A DNA stretch of 49,907 nt. It comes from CAZWSC01 sp964636385. Its GTDB lineage: Bacteria > Eisenbacteria > RBG-16-71-46 > CAIMUX01. The notes below the pieces were generated by a model. The model searched no databases, was not told the DNA's origin, and saw only the letters and a list, made by a program, of their open reading frames with translations. Location: positions 1-49,907 of the forward strand of contig CAZWSC010000033.1 in assembly GCA_964636385.1 (NCBI GenBank), in the 5' to 3' direction. A program made the position numbers and the translations under genes. Positions 26,762 to 34,989 of this stretch are shown here, piece after piece (within the stretch, counting starts at the first letter, position 1; each line of letters opens with the position of its first letter).

Positions 26762-27160
26762 ATGATACCGATTCGCGTCATCCTTGTGGAAGAGGCGCCG
26801 CCTCTGCAGCGGCGCATCAGGGACGAGATGGAAGCCTCGGGCAGCTTCGAGGTCTACGCCGTCTCCTCGGGTGCGGCCGGGATGCTCAGCCTGGCCCGGA
26901 TGCAGCCGGATCTCGCCGTGATCTACCCCTATGCGGGCAGGAGCGCCCCGGAAGAGTGGCGGCGGGCAGTGAACCGATACCGGCAGGGACGGGCCCTGAG
27001 TCTGCTGGTTCTGCTCGACCAGGCCTCATCCCGGGAGACCGAGGCCCTGGGGGACGTGGCGGACCTCGGCATCATGGGCAGACCCCCCGCGCACGGAGAG
27101 ATCCGGAGCGTGCTGTTGAACTGGGCCGGCCAGGAAGAGGTCCTGGATCGTGCCGCATGA
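26762..27160 (+). CDS. Degenerate receiver-domain protein
   Basis: 132 aa, a stand-alone receiver-like domain. The ATG has GGGGAG eight bases upstream; an in-frame ATG at 26702 would overlap the sigma-54 promoter. The fold pattern is clear: IRVILVEEAPPLQRRIRDEM (beta1/alpha1 with the acidic pair as Glu-Glu), SFEVYAVSSGAAGMLSLA, PDLAVIY, then LSLLVLLDQASS and IMGRPPAHGEI. The phospho-acceptor Asp that normally ends the third strand is Tyr (PDLAVIYPYAG), and the Lys of the KP motif is Arg. It probably cannot be phosphorylated in the usual way and may work as a binding or allosteric partner for the HD-GYP protein encoded 30 bases downstream. Confidence 0.78.
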   Translation: MIPIRVILVEEAPPLQRRIRDEMEASGSFEVYAVSSGAAGMLSLARMQPDLAVIYPYAGRSAPEEWRRAVNRYRQGRALSLLVLLDQASSRETEALGDVADLGIMGRPPAHGEIRSVLLNWAGQEEVLDRAA

Positions 27161-27190
27161 GACACTGCCGAAGACGATGCGGAGATGAGC

Positions 27191-28765
27191 GTGAAACCGG
27201 AAACCATGTCAGGCCTGTCACGCGAGGGATTCCTTGCGCGCACCGGAGAGTTCCTGAAGAGCGCGGGGCGGATGGCAGACCTCGATCTCAGCCTGTTCAG
27301 CGCCGACCTGGAACAGATCTGCCCCGTCGGCGAGGGGCCTCGCGGGCTGATCAGCCCTCCGCCCCCCCCTGCGGGGGAGTGCCTCACTCTCCTGAAGAGA
27401 CATGCCCGGGCCGCCCTGCGCAGAAGCTGCGCGGAGTCCTGGTGCGACGGGCAGGGGTCATTCTGGACGGCTGTGCCCGTTCCGGGGCCGGACAGGCCGG
27501 TTGCGCTGCTCCTTGCCCGGGACGCGGGGGGCCGGATTCCCCGCATGTATGCGGATTGCGATCAATCCGACTTCCTTAGCAGCACAGCGCGCCAGCTCGC
27601 CGATGAGCTATACCTGCTCAGCCGCGACGAGGATCTTTCCTGTGAGCTGTCCAGCCGTTGCGACCAGCTGCAGATCCTGTACACGGCTGCGGGAAGGCTG
27701 GTCAGCCCTGTCAACCAGGTGGAATCATTCCGGACACTTCTGGGCAGGCTGCTGGATCCATTGGCTGCAGACGCCTCCATTCTGAGCATCCCCGGACGCA
27801 GACTCTTCGAGGTTGCGACCCGCCGCGGCCTGACGGGGCTGGAGCCGCCCTCGAACCGGACATGGTCCCGTGTGATCCGACACCTGGACAAGCGTGTGCC
27901 CCGTACCGGCCGCTCGTACTTCTCGGGCAGTCCGTGGGATCCGTCGGATCAGAGTCCCGCTCCGATGGACAGGGAGGCGCAGGTCCTTGCCCTGAGGATC
28001 GAGAGGGATGGATCACCATGCGGTCTCCTGGCCCTTCTGCGGCTTGACAACGCCGCACCCTTCCGGTCGGGCGACATGAGGCTCGTGGAGTCTCTCTCGG
28101 AGCACGTATCCCTCGCGATCAAGAACACCGAGCTCTACGAGGACCTGCAGGCGTTTCTCATGTCCACGGTAAAAAGCCTCGTCAACGCGATTGAGGCCAA
28201 GGATCCCTACACCAGCGGTCATTCCGAACGGGTCCATCTGATCTCCATGCTTCTCGGGCGCAGGATGGGACTGCCTCCCGCGGAGATGGAGAACCTGCGA
28301 TGGGCTTCGATCCTGCACGACATCGGCAAGATCGGAATGCCCGAGTCGGTTCTCTGCAAGGCGTCCTCCCTCGCGAGAGAGGAGTACGAGATCATAAAGA
28401 AGCATCCGGAGCGGGGGTTCCGCCTGTTGCAGCCGATCGCTCAACTGGCCGGCGCCGCCCGGATCGTCCGCGCACATCACGAACGCATGGACGGCAGCGG
28501 TTATCCCGACGGGCTGAGCGGAGATGAGATCCCCATGGCCGCCAGGATCATAGCCGTCGCCGACACCTATGACGCGATGACCACCACCCGGCCCTACCGC
28601 AGGGCAGCCTCAGCCGATTCGGCTGTCGAGGAGATCCGCCGGTGCGAGGGGACCCAGTTCGACATCGAAGTCAGCCGGCACCTCGTGCGCATTGCGCCAT
28701 TCCTGCGGGAGAACCGGATCATGTTCCACGCCGACTCCGAGATGATCGTCGACGAGGCGGCCTGA
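27191..28765 (+). CDS. GAF and HD-GYP c-di-GMP phosphodiesterase
   Basis: 524 aa from a GTG at 27191 with GGAG six bases upstream; an ATG at 27185 abuts that SD and is less likely. Residues about 1-155 show no domain I know. A GAF-like sensor (about 160-310) is followed by an HD-GYP domain (about 318-510). Key motifs are intact: TSGHSERVHLIS, the metal-binding ILHDIGKIGMP, KKHPERG, AHHERMDGSGYPDGL (the GYP signature) and IAVADTYDAM. HD-GYP enzymes hydrolyse cyclic di-GMP, releasing cells from biofilm or changing secretion and motility. It lies behind the sigma-54 promoter, between a pseudo-receiver and a secreted beta-helix protein, so it may tie a signal to surface protein production. Confidence 0.93.
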   Translation: MKPETMSGLSREGFLARTGEFLKSAGRMADLDLSLFSADLEQICPVGEGPRGLISPPPPPAGECLTLLKRHARAALRRSCAESWCDGQGSFWTAVPVPGPDRPVALLLARDAGGRIPRMYADCDQSDFLSSTARQLADELYLLSRDEDLSCELSSRCDQLQILYTAAGRLVSPVNQVESFRTLLGRLLDPLAADASILSIPGRRLFEVATRRGLTGLEPPSNRTWSRVIRHLDKRVPRTGRSYFSGSPWDPSDQSPAPMDREAQVLALRIERDGSPCGLLALLRLDNAAPFRSGDMRLVESLSEHVSLAIKNTELYEDLQAFLMSTVKSLVNAIEAKDPYTSGHSERVHLISMLLGRRMGLPPAEMENLRWASILHDIGKIGMPESVLCKASSLAREEYEIIKKHPERGFRLLQPIAQLAGAARIVRAHHERMDGSGYPDGLSGDEIPMAARIIAVADTYDAMTTTRPYRRAASADSAVEEIRRCEGTQFDIEVSRHLVRIAPFLRENRIMFHADSEMIVDEAA

Positions 28766-28793
28766 ACCACCCAGCGAAAGGGGGAAAGCGAAG

Positions 28794-30128
28794 ATGTCCA
28801 CACGAAAGTCGGTCTGCGTCCCGGCCACACGGGCGGCCTGCCTCGGAGTCGCGTTGTTTACCTGCATGCTGATGGTGTCCGCCGGATGGTCTCAGGCTGA
28901 AACCTGGACGGTCGGAGGAGGCTCGGGACCCCGGGCTCTGGAGACTCTTGCCAGTGCGGTTCTGATGGCCTCGGACGGGGATACTGTTCTGATCTACCCG
29001 GGCACATACGACGGGGGTGTCATCTGCTCGAAGGCGCTGACCTTTACGGCCAGCGGCGGCCCCGGCAGCGTAGTGATCGACTCCCCCGGATGCGCCGGCA
29101 TACACCTGCTCACGGTCCAGGGATCAGTCGTCTTCGAATCACTTCGCTTCAGCAACGGAAGCGCGGCTCGCGGTGCGGGAATCCTGATCGAGTACGTTAC
29201 CGGCGGTGAAGTGCTGATAAGGGACTGCATCTTCGACCAGAACGCGGCCACCGGATCGGGTGGAGCCGTGGACGTAACCGGTGCGGTCGTCACGATCGAA
29301 GGCTGCCTCTTCCACGCGAACTCCGCCACCACGATCGACAGCTATGGAGGCGCCGTCGTAATGCGCCCAACGGCGACCGGATCGGTGATCAGGAACTGTG
29401 TATTCTCGTACAACTGGGCTCCGATCGGCGGCGCGATCTACCACTCGGGCAACATCACGATCGCCGACTGTGTGTTCACGGAAAACGGTGCCGGATACGA
29501 AGGAGGAGCCATCGCAAGCGACTCCCCGGAGGGCGGCCTGATCGAGGATTGCCGCTTCACAACAAACTCATCCAACACCGAGGGGGGAGCCATACACATC
29601 CAGGGCAACTACACGACGGTTCGGAACTGCATCTTCGACGACAACAGGAGCGGAAAGGGCGGCAGCATCTACGTCAGCGGAGTCCAGAGCCAGTTCCTGC
29701 GCTGCACCTTCTACAGGGGAAGGGGCACCACAAACGGCGGAGCTCTCTACTTCGATGGTGTGGGCGGTTTTGTGCAGAGGAGCATCTTTGCCAAGGTGAC
29801 TGATGTCTCGGCCGCGGTCCACGTCAACGGTGCCGGGGAGCCGGGTTTCGAATGCAACTGCTTCCACAGCAACAACGGTGGCAACTTCAGCGGCTATGAC
29901 AACCAGCTCGGCATGAACGGCAACTTCGAGCAGGACCCCGAATTCTGCGGAGCCGAGGTTGACGGCGAGATACGAGACGGCAACTTCAACCTGCAGTCGG
30001 ACTCACCATGCGCCCCGGGCAACGTGCCGGCGGGCTGCGTCGGACCGATCGGGGCATGCGACGTTGCATGCGGAACATCGCTCGTGGAGACCGGCTCCTG
30101 GGGACAGATCAAGGCACGGTTCAAGTAG
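28794..30128 (+). CDS. Secreted right-handed beta-helix protein
   Basis: 444 aa. The ATG has GGGGGA eight bases upstream and is 28 bases after the HD-GYP stop. A signal peptide (LGVALFTCMLMVSAGWSQA) precedes a parallel beta-helix (about 45-370). Each turn repeats patterns such as IRDCIFDQNAATGSGGAVDV, IADCVFTENGAGYEGGAIAS and VRNCIFDDNRSGKGGSIYV. It ends with a Cys-rich cap (DPEFCG ... CGPIGACDVAC-like) and a tail VETGSWGQIKARFK. Beta-helix proteins include polysaccharide lyases and surface adhesins; no catalytic set is visible, so an adhesin or surface role is equally possible. The Trp-Gly/basic tail may be a sorting signal. It is the third gene of the sigma-54 operon. Confidence 0.88.
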   Translation: MSTRKSVCVPATRAACLGVALFTCMLMVSAGWSQAETWTVGGGSGPRALETLASAVLMASDGDTVLIYPGTYDGGVICSKALTFTASGGPGSVVIDSPGCAGIHLLTVQGSVVFESLRFSNGSAARGAGILIEYVTGGEVLIRDCIFDQNAATGSGGAVDVTGAVVTIEGCLFHANSATTIDSYGGAVVMRPTATGSVIRNCVFSYNWAPIGGAIYHSGNITIADCVFTENGAGYEGGAIASDSPEGGLIEDCRFTTNSSNTEGGAIHIQGNYTTVRNCIFDDNRSGKGGSIYVSGVQSQFLRCTFYRGRGTTNGGALYFDGVGGFVQRSIFAKVTDVSAAVHVNGAGEPGFECNCFHSNNGGNFSGYDNQLGMNGNFEQDPEFCGAEVDGEIRDGNFNLQSDSPCAPGNVPAGCVGPIGACDVACGTSLVETGSWGQIKARFK

Positions 30129-30135
30129 CAGTCAG

Positions 30136-30234
30136 GCCGGGCTGTCCCGGCGGCCATCCAGAAAAACAGGGCCCGGGGCTGTCCCGGGCCGGCTGACCGA
30201 CACCGCCCGCGCTGATTCTGCGCGGGCGGTGTCG
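30136..30234 (+). terminator. Three successive hairpins ending the sigma-54 operon
   Basis: Hairpin 1: GCCGGG-CTGT-CCCGGC (30136-30151). Hairpin 2: GGCCCGGG-GCTGT-CCCGGGCC (30170-30190). Hairpin 3: a perfect 15-bp stem, CGACACCGCCCGCGC with a TGATTCT loop (30198-30234). None has a U-tract, but their strength and place just after the stop suggest termination or 3'-end protection. Confidence 0.6.
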
Positions 30235-30286
30235 TATGAAGGAGGGTGAGGTTTTCACCTGGCGGCAGAGGTGATAACCTGCACGC

Positions 30287-32329
30287 ATGACACCCGGACG
30301 CAGAAAAGTCCTGTGGGGCTCGATAGTCGTAACTGTCGGCGTCCTGACCCTGATCCTCACTCCCAACCGTCCACACAGGGCGGACCCTTGGGCTCCGGAA
30401 GGCGAGCCGTTCGATGCCTGGAACATCCTCCTCGTCAGCCTGGACACCACCCGGCCTGATTATCTCGAGGCATGCGGCGGCGATCAGGTTCCGACTCCCG
30501 GCCTTGACCGCATTGCCGGCGGCGGGTTCGTCTTCGAGGAGATGATCGCCCCCACGCCGGTGACATTGCCCTCCCATGCCTCCCTGTTCACCGGGCTCAA
30601 TCCGCCTGGTCACGGGGTACGCGAGAACACCGAGTACGCACTCCCCCAAGGAAGTACAACACTGGCGGGAACCTTCCGGGACGCTGGCTACCGCACCGCT
30701 GCATTCGTCGCCGCATTCGTCATGGACTCCCGCTTCGGTCTCGGCCAGGGGTTCGAGGAATACCACGACCGCATGGACGGTCCGGAACCCGGCCTCGGGC
30801 CGGCCTCGGTCGAAGTTCCGGGCTCCATAATGGCATCCCGCGCCAACCGGTGGATCAACGAACACACAGCCCGCAGGCGCGGCGGACAGGAAACAAGACC
30901 GTTCTTCCTGTTCCTGCACTTCTTCGATGCCCACGCGCCCTACAGGCCCCCCAGCCCGTACGACAGGGAGTACGCGGACCGCCCGTACGCGGGAGAGCTC
31001 GCCTACCAGGACCGGTGCCTCGGCCTTGTGCTGGACGCGCTGGAGTCGACTGGCGAGGCGAGCCGCACGCTTGTCTGGGTTGTCAGCGACCACGGCGAGT
31101 CGCTGGGCCAGCACGGAGAGGCGACTCACTCGCTCTTCATCTACGAGGCCACACAGAGGGCGGTATCCGTGCTGAGATTCCCGCCACAGGACGGATCCTA
31201 TCGGGCCGGGCATCCAAGGATGCGGATCCGGCCCCAGACGGCGCTGGTGGACGTGCCGGTTACGCTCCTCGCCCTTGCCGGAGAGGCGGCCGCCCTCGGC
31301 CCGGTGGAAGGGGTATCGCTGGTCCCCCTGCTGATGGGGCAGTCATGGGATGAGCGTCCTGTCTACCTGGAAACCCTGAGCCCGTGGGTCAGCTATCACT
31401 GGTCGCCACTCTACGGCATCAGGACAGGTGGGTGGAAGTACATCCGGGCGCCGTTCCCCGAGCTGTACAACCTCGCTTCAGACCCTGATGAGCTGCGGAA
31501 TGTGGCCGGGACCAGGCCTGATGTGGCAGCGCGCCTGAGCACCGAGCTGGATCGCCTGATGCAGGCTTCGGTCTCCGGTGGACCCGAACCTGCATCTGCC
31601 CGCAGAACGCTGTCTGAGGATGAAGCCGAGAGGCTGCGTTCCCTCGGCTACCTGGCCGGATCCGGCGGACCTGCGGGGACGGGCCCGGACGGTATCGAAG
31701 TCAGCTCCCTTCCGGATCCCAAGCGGATGGTGAAGTTCTTCCACGATCAGTACCAGTCCGCAAAGAGCCTTCTCCACGCCGGACGATTCGAGGAGGCGGT
31801 GACGGCCCTGCGGCGCGCGCTCGAGGTCGACCCCCTGAACAATTCCCTGCACCTGTACCTGGCGGGAGGGCTCAGGCAGACCGGCGAGTTCCGGGAGTCG
31901 ATTGCCTCATACCGCGAGGCGCTGCGGATCGCTCCCAGATCGCCCCGGGGGGAATACGGCCTGGGCGAAGCCTTCCTCGGCGCGGGGATGCCCGACAGCG
32001 CGGCGGCGGCATTCAGGCGGGCGGCGGATCTTCTGCCCGGATCCCCTGACGCATGGAGAAGGCTCGGTGCAGCACTGTGGGCCGTGGGGGACCGTCCGGG
32101 CGCCGCAGTGGCCCTGGAGAAGGCCCTCGACGCCGGCGCAGAACCGATCAGGACAAGCGGTCACCTGGCCAGGCTGTACCTGGAGATGCCTGGGTCGGAG
32201 CATCAGGCCCGCGTCCATCTGGAGCGATACGCGCGACTGCGGAGGATCCCGGCGGAGAGTGCGCAACTGCACCTTCCCCCTCCACCGATTCCGGATCCCG
32301 AGCCCTCTTCCGGCGAGACTCCGGACTGA
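30287..32329 (+). CDS. Membrane-anchored sulfatase-fold protein with C-terminal TPRs
   Basis: 680 aa. A signal anchor (about 8-25) places the catalytic domain outside the cytoplasm. The alkaline-phosphatase/sulfatase fold covers about 45-420: ILLVSLDTTRPDYL (metal Asp53), TPVTLPSHASLFTG, FLHFFDAHAPYRPP and VVSDHGESLGQHGE. Classical sulfatases need a Cys or Ser turned to formylglycine in C/S-x-P-S-R; here the position is Thr93 and the Arg is His, so sulfate-ester cleavage by that mechanism is unlikely. Thr is the nucleophile in related phosphotransferases and phosphodiesterases. Residues about 480-650 carry three or more TPR units (HAGRFEEAVTALRRALEVDP). The SD is weak. Substrate unknown. Confidence 0.87.
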   Translation: MTPGRRKVLWGSIVVTVGVLTLILTPNRPHRADPWAPEGEPFDAWNILLVSLDTTRPDYLEACGGDQVPTPGLDRIAGGGFVFEEMIAPTPVTLPSHASLFTGLNPPGHGVRENTEYALPQGSTTLAGTFRDAGYRTAAFVAAFVMDSRFGLGQGFEEYHDRMDGPEPGLGPASVEVPGSIMASRANRWINEHTARRRGGQETRPFFLFLHFFDAHAPYRPPSPYDREYADRPYAGELAYQDRCLGLVLDALESTGEASRTLVWVVSDHGESLGQHGEATHSLFIYEATQRAVSVLRFPPQDGSYRAGHPRMRIRPQTALVDVPVTLLALAGEAAALGPVEGVSLVPLLMGQSWDERPVYLETLSPWVSYHWSPLYGIRTGGWKYIRAPFPELYNLASDPDELRNVAGTRPDVAARLSTELDRLMQASVSGGPEPASARRTLSEDEAERLRSLGYLAGSGGPAGTGPDGIEVSSLPDPKRMVKFFHDQYQSAKSLLHAGRFEEAVTALRRALEVDPLNNSLHLYLAGGLRQTGEFRESIASYREALRIAPRSPRGEYGLGEAFLGAGMPDSAAAAFRRAADLLPGSPDAWRRLGAALWAVGDRPGAAVALEKALDAGAEPIRTSGHLARLYLEMPGSEHQARVHLERYARLRRIPAESAQLHLPPPPIPDPEPSSGETPD

Positions 32330-32347
32330 CCTCTCATCCGGATCCAC

Positions 32348-32364
32348 GCCGCTGCTGCAGCGGC
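32348..32364. terminator. Hairpin between convergent genes
   Basis: GCCGCTG-CTG-CAGCGGC, a perfect 7-bp stem with a 3-base loop between the ends of the sulfatase-like and DUF502 genes. It could serve both strands; no U-tract is present. Confidence 0.33.
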
Positions 32365-32458
32365 AACTCCGCGCGACACCCAAACCGGCTGTCTCCCACA
32401 ATGCGATGACAGCTCCACGCCGTGGTCAGCCATGACCGAACGAGGAAGCAGCCACTCC

Positions 32459-33220
32459 TCAGGCTTCAGGCTGGGGACCTGGCGCCGCAGCAGGAGTCGG
32501 AGGCGGCCCGGTCGGTTGCATCCTCATGTTGCCGGGACGGAAGGTTGGCGGTATGACGACGCCGCCGGATACCACCATCTTCAGAGCCTGGTCCACGGTC
32601 AATCCGGTCTCCATCGTGTCCGCAACAGGAACCAGGAGCAGGAAGCCCGAAGTCGGGTTGGGTGTCGTGGGAAGGAAGATGGCGTAGTGGAGTTCCCCGT
32701 CCGCCGTCGTCAGCTCGCGTGTTACGAACCCGATCGCGCGCATCCCCGGACGGGGATACTCGAAGATGACCACCCGCTTGAACCCGAAACCCGTGGGGTT
32801 GGATATGGTCTCCATGATCTGCTTGCTTGCGCCGAAGACATCCCCCACCACGGGCACGCGCGCCAGGACGGTCTCCAGCCAGCCGATCAGGGTCCTGCCT
32901 CCCAGCCGCGTGGCCAGGAAGCCGGCAAGGTAGAGAAGAAGTATGGTGGCGAGAAGTCCCACTCCGGGGATGCTCCGGCCGAGAGTCAGGCTGACGATCG
33001 GTTGCAGCCAGCTGTCGAAGAACAGGAACAGGATGCGCACGACAAAGACGGTCACGGCGACCGGCACAATCACAACGAGGCCGGCGAAGATCCGGGCCCG
33101 AATCGAACGCCCGGCGGCCTTGATCTCCTCACGCAGGCGTCCGGAGGTCGAGCCCCCGTACGTGCCTTTGCCGGATGTTCCGCGACCACGCGCCCATATT
33201 GGTATCCGCCACATGGCCAT
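32459..33220 (-). CDS. DUF502 membrane protein
   Basis: 253 aa. Two transmembrane segments (about 43-66 and 83-105) flank PIVSLTLGRSIPGVGLLATI; then LARVPVVGDVFGASKQIMET, FKRVVIFEYPRPGMRAIGFV and FLPTTPNPTSGFLLLVP, all hallmarks of DUF502 proteins, whose function is unknown. The C-terminus is a Pro/Ala-rich tail. The first 25 residues are low complexity and a later start is possible. It is divergent from the histidine-kinase gene. Confidence 0.88.
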   Translation of the reverse strand: MAMWRIPIWARGRGTSGKGTYGGSTSGRLREEIKAAGRSIRARIFAGLVVIVPVAVTVFVVRILFLFFDSWLQPIVSLTLGRSIPGVGLLATILLLYLAGFLATRLGGRTLIGWLETVLARVPVVGDVFGASKQIMETISNPTGFGFKRVVIFEYPRPGMRAIGFVTRELTTADGELHYAIFLPTTPNPTSGFLLLVPVADTMETGLTVDQALKMVVSGGVVIPPTFRPGNMRMQPTGPPPTPAAAPGPQPEA

Positions 33221-33316
33221 TAGGAAAGACCCTGGATGACCTCAAGGTCAACACCAATCCGTTTCTGCGCGGGGTGTGGAGTCCATCGCGGCTTCGGAGC
33301 GGCCGGGCCGGTTCAT

Positions 33317-33345
33317 TTGACATCCAGCCGCGGGCCGGACACAAT
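33317..33345 (+). promoter_or_regulatory. Sigma-70-type promoter for the kinase-regulator pair
   Basis: A perfect TTGACA (33317-33322), 17-base spacer and CACAAT (33340-33345, 4/6). Start near 33352 leaves a leader of about 30 bases before the ATG at 33382. Confidence 0.6.
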
Positions 33346-33381
33346 GTCACCGGTGCTGTGACTCAACGAGAGGGCGAGCCT

Positions 33382-34989
33382 ATGAACCAGGATGGCGACA
33401 AGACACTGCCGCCGGCCCCGGATCCGGGGAAGAACTCTGCGGAGACCAGGGACGACTTCCGTTTTCTTGTCGAGACAGTGAACGACGGAATCTCCGTCAT
33501 AGCCACGGACGCCACCATACTCTACGTGAACCCGCAGATCGCCCGGATGATCGGTGTGGATCGCGACTCTGTTCTGGGGTTGCCCTTCTTTCACTTCCTG
33601 GACCGGGAGGAGGAGGAACGTCTCAAGGAGTACAACGCGGCGCGAAGGGCCGGGAAGCCTGCGCCGGACCGCTACGAGGCGAGGGTACTTAGTGCAGCAG
33701 GGCGGGTCATGATCTGGGAGATCAAGGCAGCGATTTCATCCTGGAAGGGGCAGCCTGCCACGATCGCCGTGATACGCGATGTTACGGAGAGGAAGGAGAT
33801 TCGCGAACGGTTGACCGAGGAGCAGGACGCGACCGCCCGTCTGCGCAGGGAGGTCGCGCGCCGCAAGGAGATTGAGTCGGCCCTGAGGGCCAGCGAGGCG
33901 CGGTACAGGAATCTCCTCGAGGGAACAGACCTGATCATCGTCCACCTCGACTCGGGCGGGGGGTTTCGGTTTGCCAACACCGCGGCGGGAAGATCTCTGG
34001 GCATGCGGCCCGAGGAGATTATCGGCCGCCGCATGGAGGAGATCTTCCCGGCGGAGAGTACCAGGAACATCGAGAACATCAGGAGGGCTCTCTCCACCGG
34101 CCGGCCGATTGTTACTCAGGACCAGTTCACGATACGGGGTCAAAGGCTGTGGTTCGAGGCCAAGATCCTTCCCCTGCGATTCCCAGGCGCGGCCGAAGAC
34201 GAGGTCCTCGTCGTGATCGAGGAGATCCACGAACGGAAGATGGCCGAGGCCAGGATCCTCGCCTATCAGCAGCAGCTTCGGACCCTGGCTGCAGAACTGT
34301 CACTCACCGAGCAGAGGGAGCGCCGCCGCATGGCGGTGGAGCTTCACGACACGATCGGACAGCAGCTCGCGCTCTCCCGAATCCGGCTCGGAACCCTGCG
34401 CGAAGCCCTGAAGGATCCGGAACACTCCACGGTCCTGAAGGAGGTACGGGAGGCGCTCGATGTCACCATCCGGGATACGCGAAGCCTGGTGTTCGAGCTG
34501 AGCCCCCCGGTGCTCTACGAGCTCGGCCTGGCCGCTGCGCTCGAGTGGCTCGTCGAGGAGTTCTCAAGACGCCACTCCCTCAGGATCACGTTTGCTGATG
34601 ATGGAGAACCGAAGCCCCTGGATCAGGACCTGCGTGATCTCATGTTCCAGTCGGCCAGGGAGCTTCTTGTGAACGCCATCAAGCACTCGGGCGGAAACAA
34701 CATCCGGATGGAGATGCGGCGAAGAGAAGGTTGGGTGGAACTCGTGGTCAGCGACAACGGCATAGGGTTCGATCCCGAGACGAAGGTGGCGGGTGACAGG
34801 GGCCGGACGGTGTTCGGCCTCTTCAGCGTGCGGGAACGCCTCGCGGTCTATGGGGGCGAGCTGAGTATCGCAAGGGGCAGCTCCGGAGGGACCGATGCCG
34901 TACTCAGGGCTCCACTTCCTGACCACCCGGCAGGAACGCCCGGCTGGAAGCCGGAGGAGCCCGCTGCGGAGGAGGGAGAGTTCCAGTGA
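33382..34989 (+). CDS. PAS-PAS sensor histidine kinase (NarX/DegS type)
   Basis: 535 aa from the ATG at 33382 (GAGAGGG seven bases upstream); frames open to 33175 would cross its promoter. No membrane segment is seen, so it is probably cytosolic. PAS 1 at about 20-135 (FLVETVNDGISVIATDATIL), PAS 2 at about 168-285 (YRNLLEGTDLIIVHLDSGGG), then HisKA_3 with the phospho-His H322 in AVELHDTIGQQL, and an HATPase domain with N431 (ELLVNAIKHS), VSDNGIGFDP and FGLFSVRERLAVYGG. It should pass phosphate to the regulator encoded next. PAS ligands cannot be told; no haem or flavin residues stand out. Confidence 0.94.
   Translation: MNQDGDKTLPPAPDPGKNSAETRDDFRFLVETVNDGISVIATDATILYVNPQIARMIGVDRDSVLGLPFFHFLDREEEERLKEYNAARRAGKPAPDRYEARVLSAAGRVMIWEIKAAISSWKGQPATIAVIRDVTERKEIRERLTEEQDATARLRREVARRKEIESALRASEARYRNLLEGTDLIIVHLDSGGGFRFANTAAGRSLGMRPEEIIGRRMEEIFPAESTRNIENIRRALSTGRPIVTQDQFTIRGQRLWFEAKILPLRFPGAAEDEVLVVIEEIHERKMAEARILAYQQQLRTLAAELSLTEQRERRRMAVELHDTIGQQLALSRIRLGTLREALKDPEHSTVLKEVREALDVTIRDTRSLVFELSPPVLYELGLAAALEWLVEEFSRRHSLRITFADDGEPKPLDQDLRDLMFQSARELLVNAIKHSGGNNIRMEMRRREGWVELVVSDNGIGFDPETKVAGDRGRTVFGLFSVRERLAVYGGELSIARGSSGGTDAVLRAPLPDHPAGTPGWKPEEPAAEEGEFQ

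Noticed and set aside
26401..26817. 138-codon minus-strand frame over the divergent control region
   Set aside because: Crosses both promoters and the start of the pseudo-receiver gene; Arg-rich with no domain.
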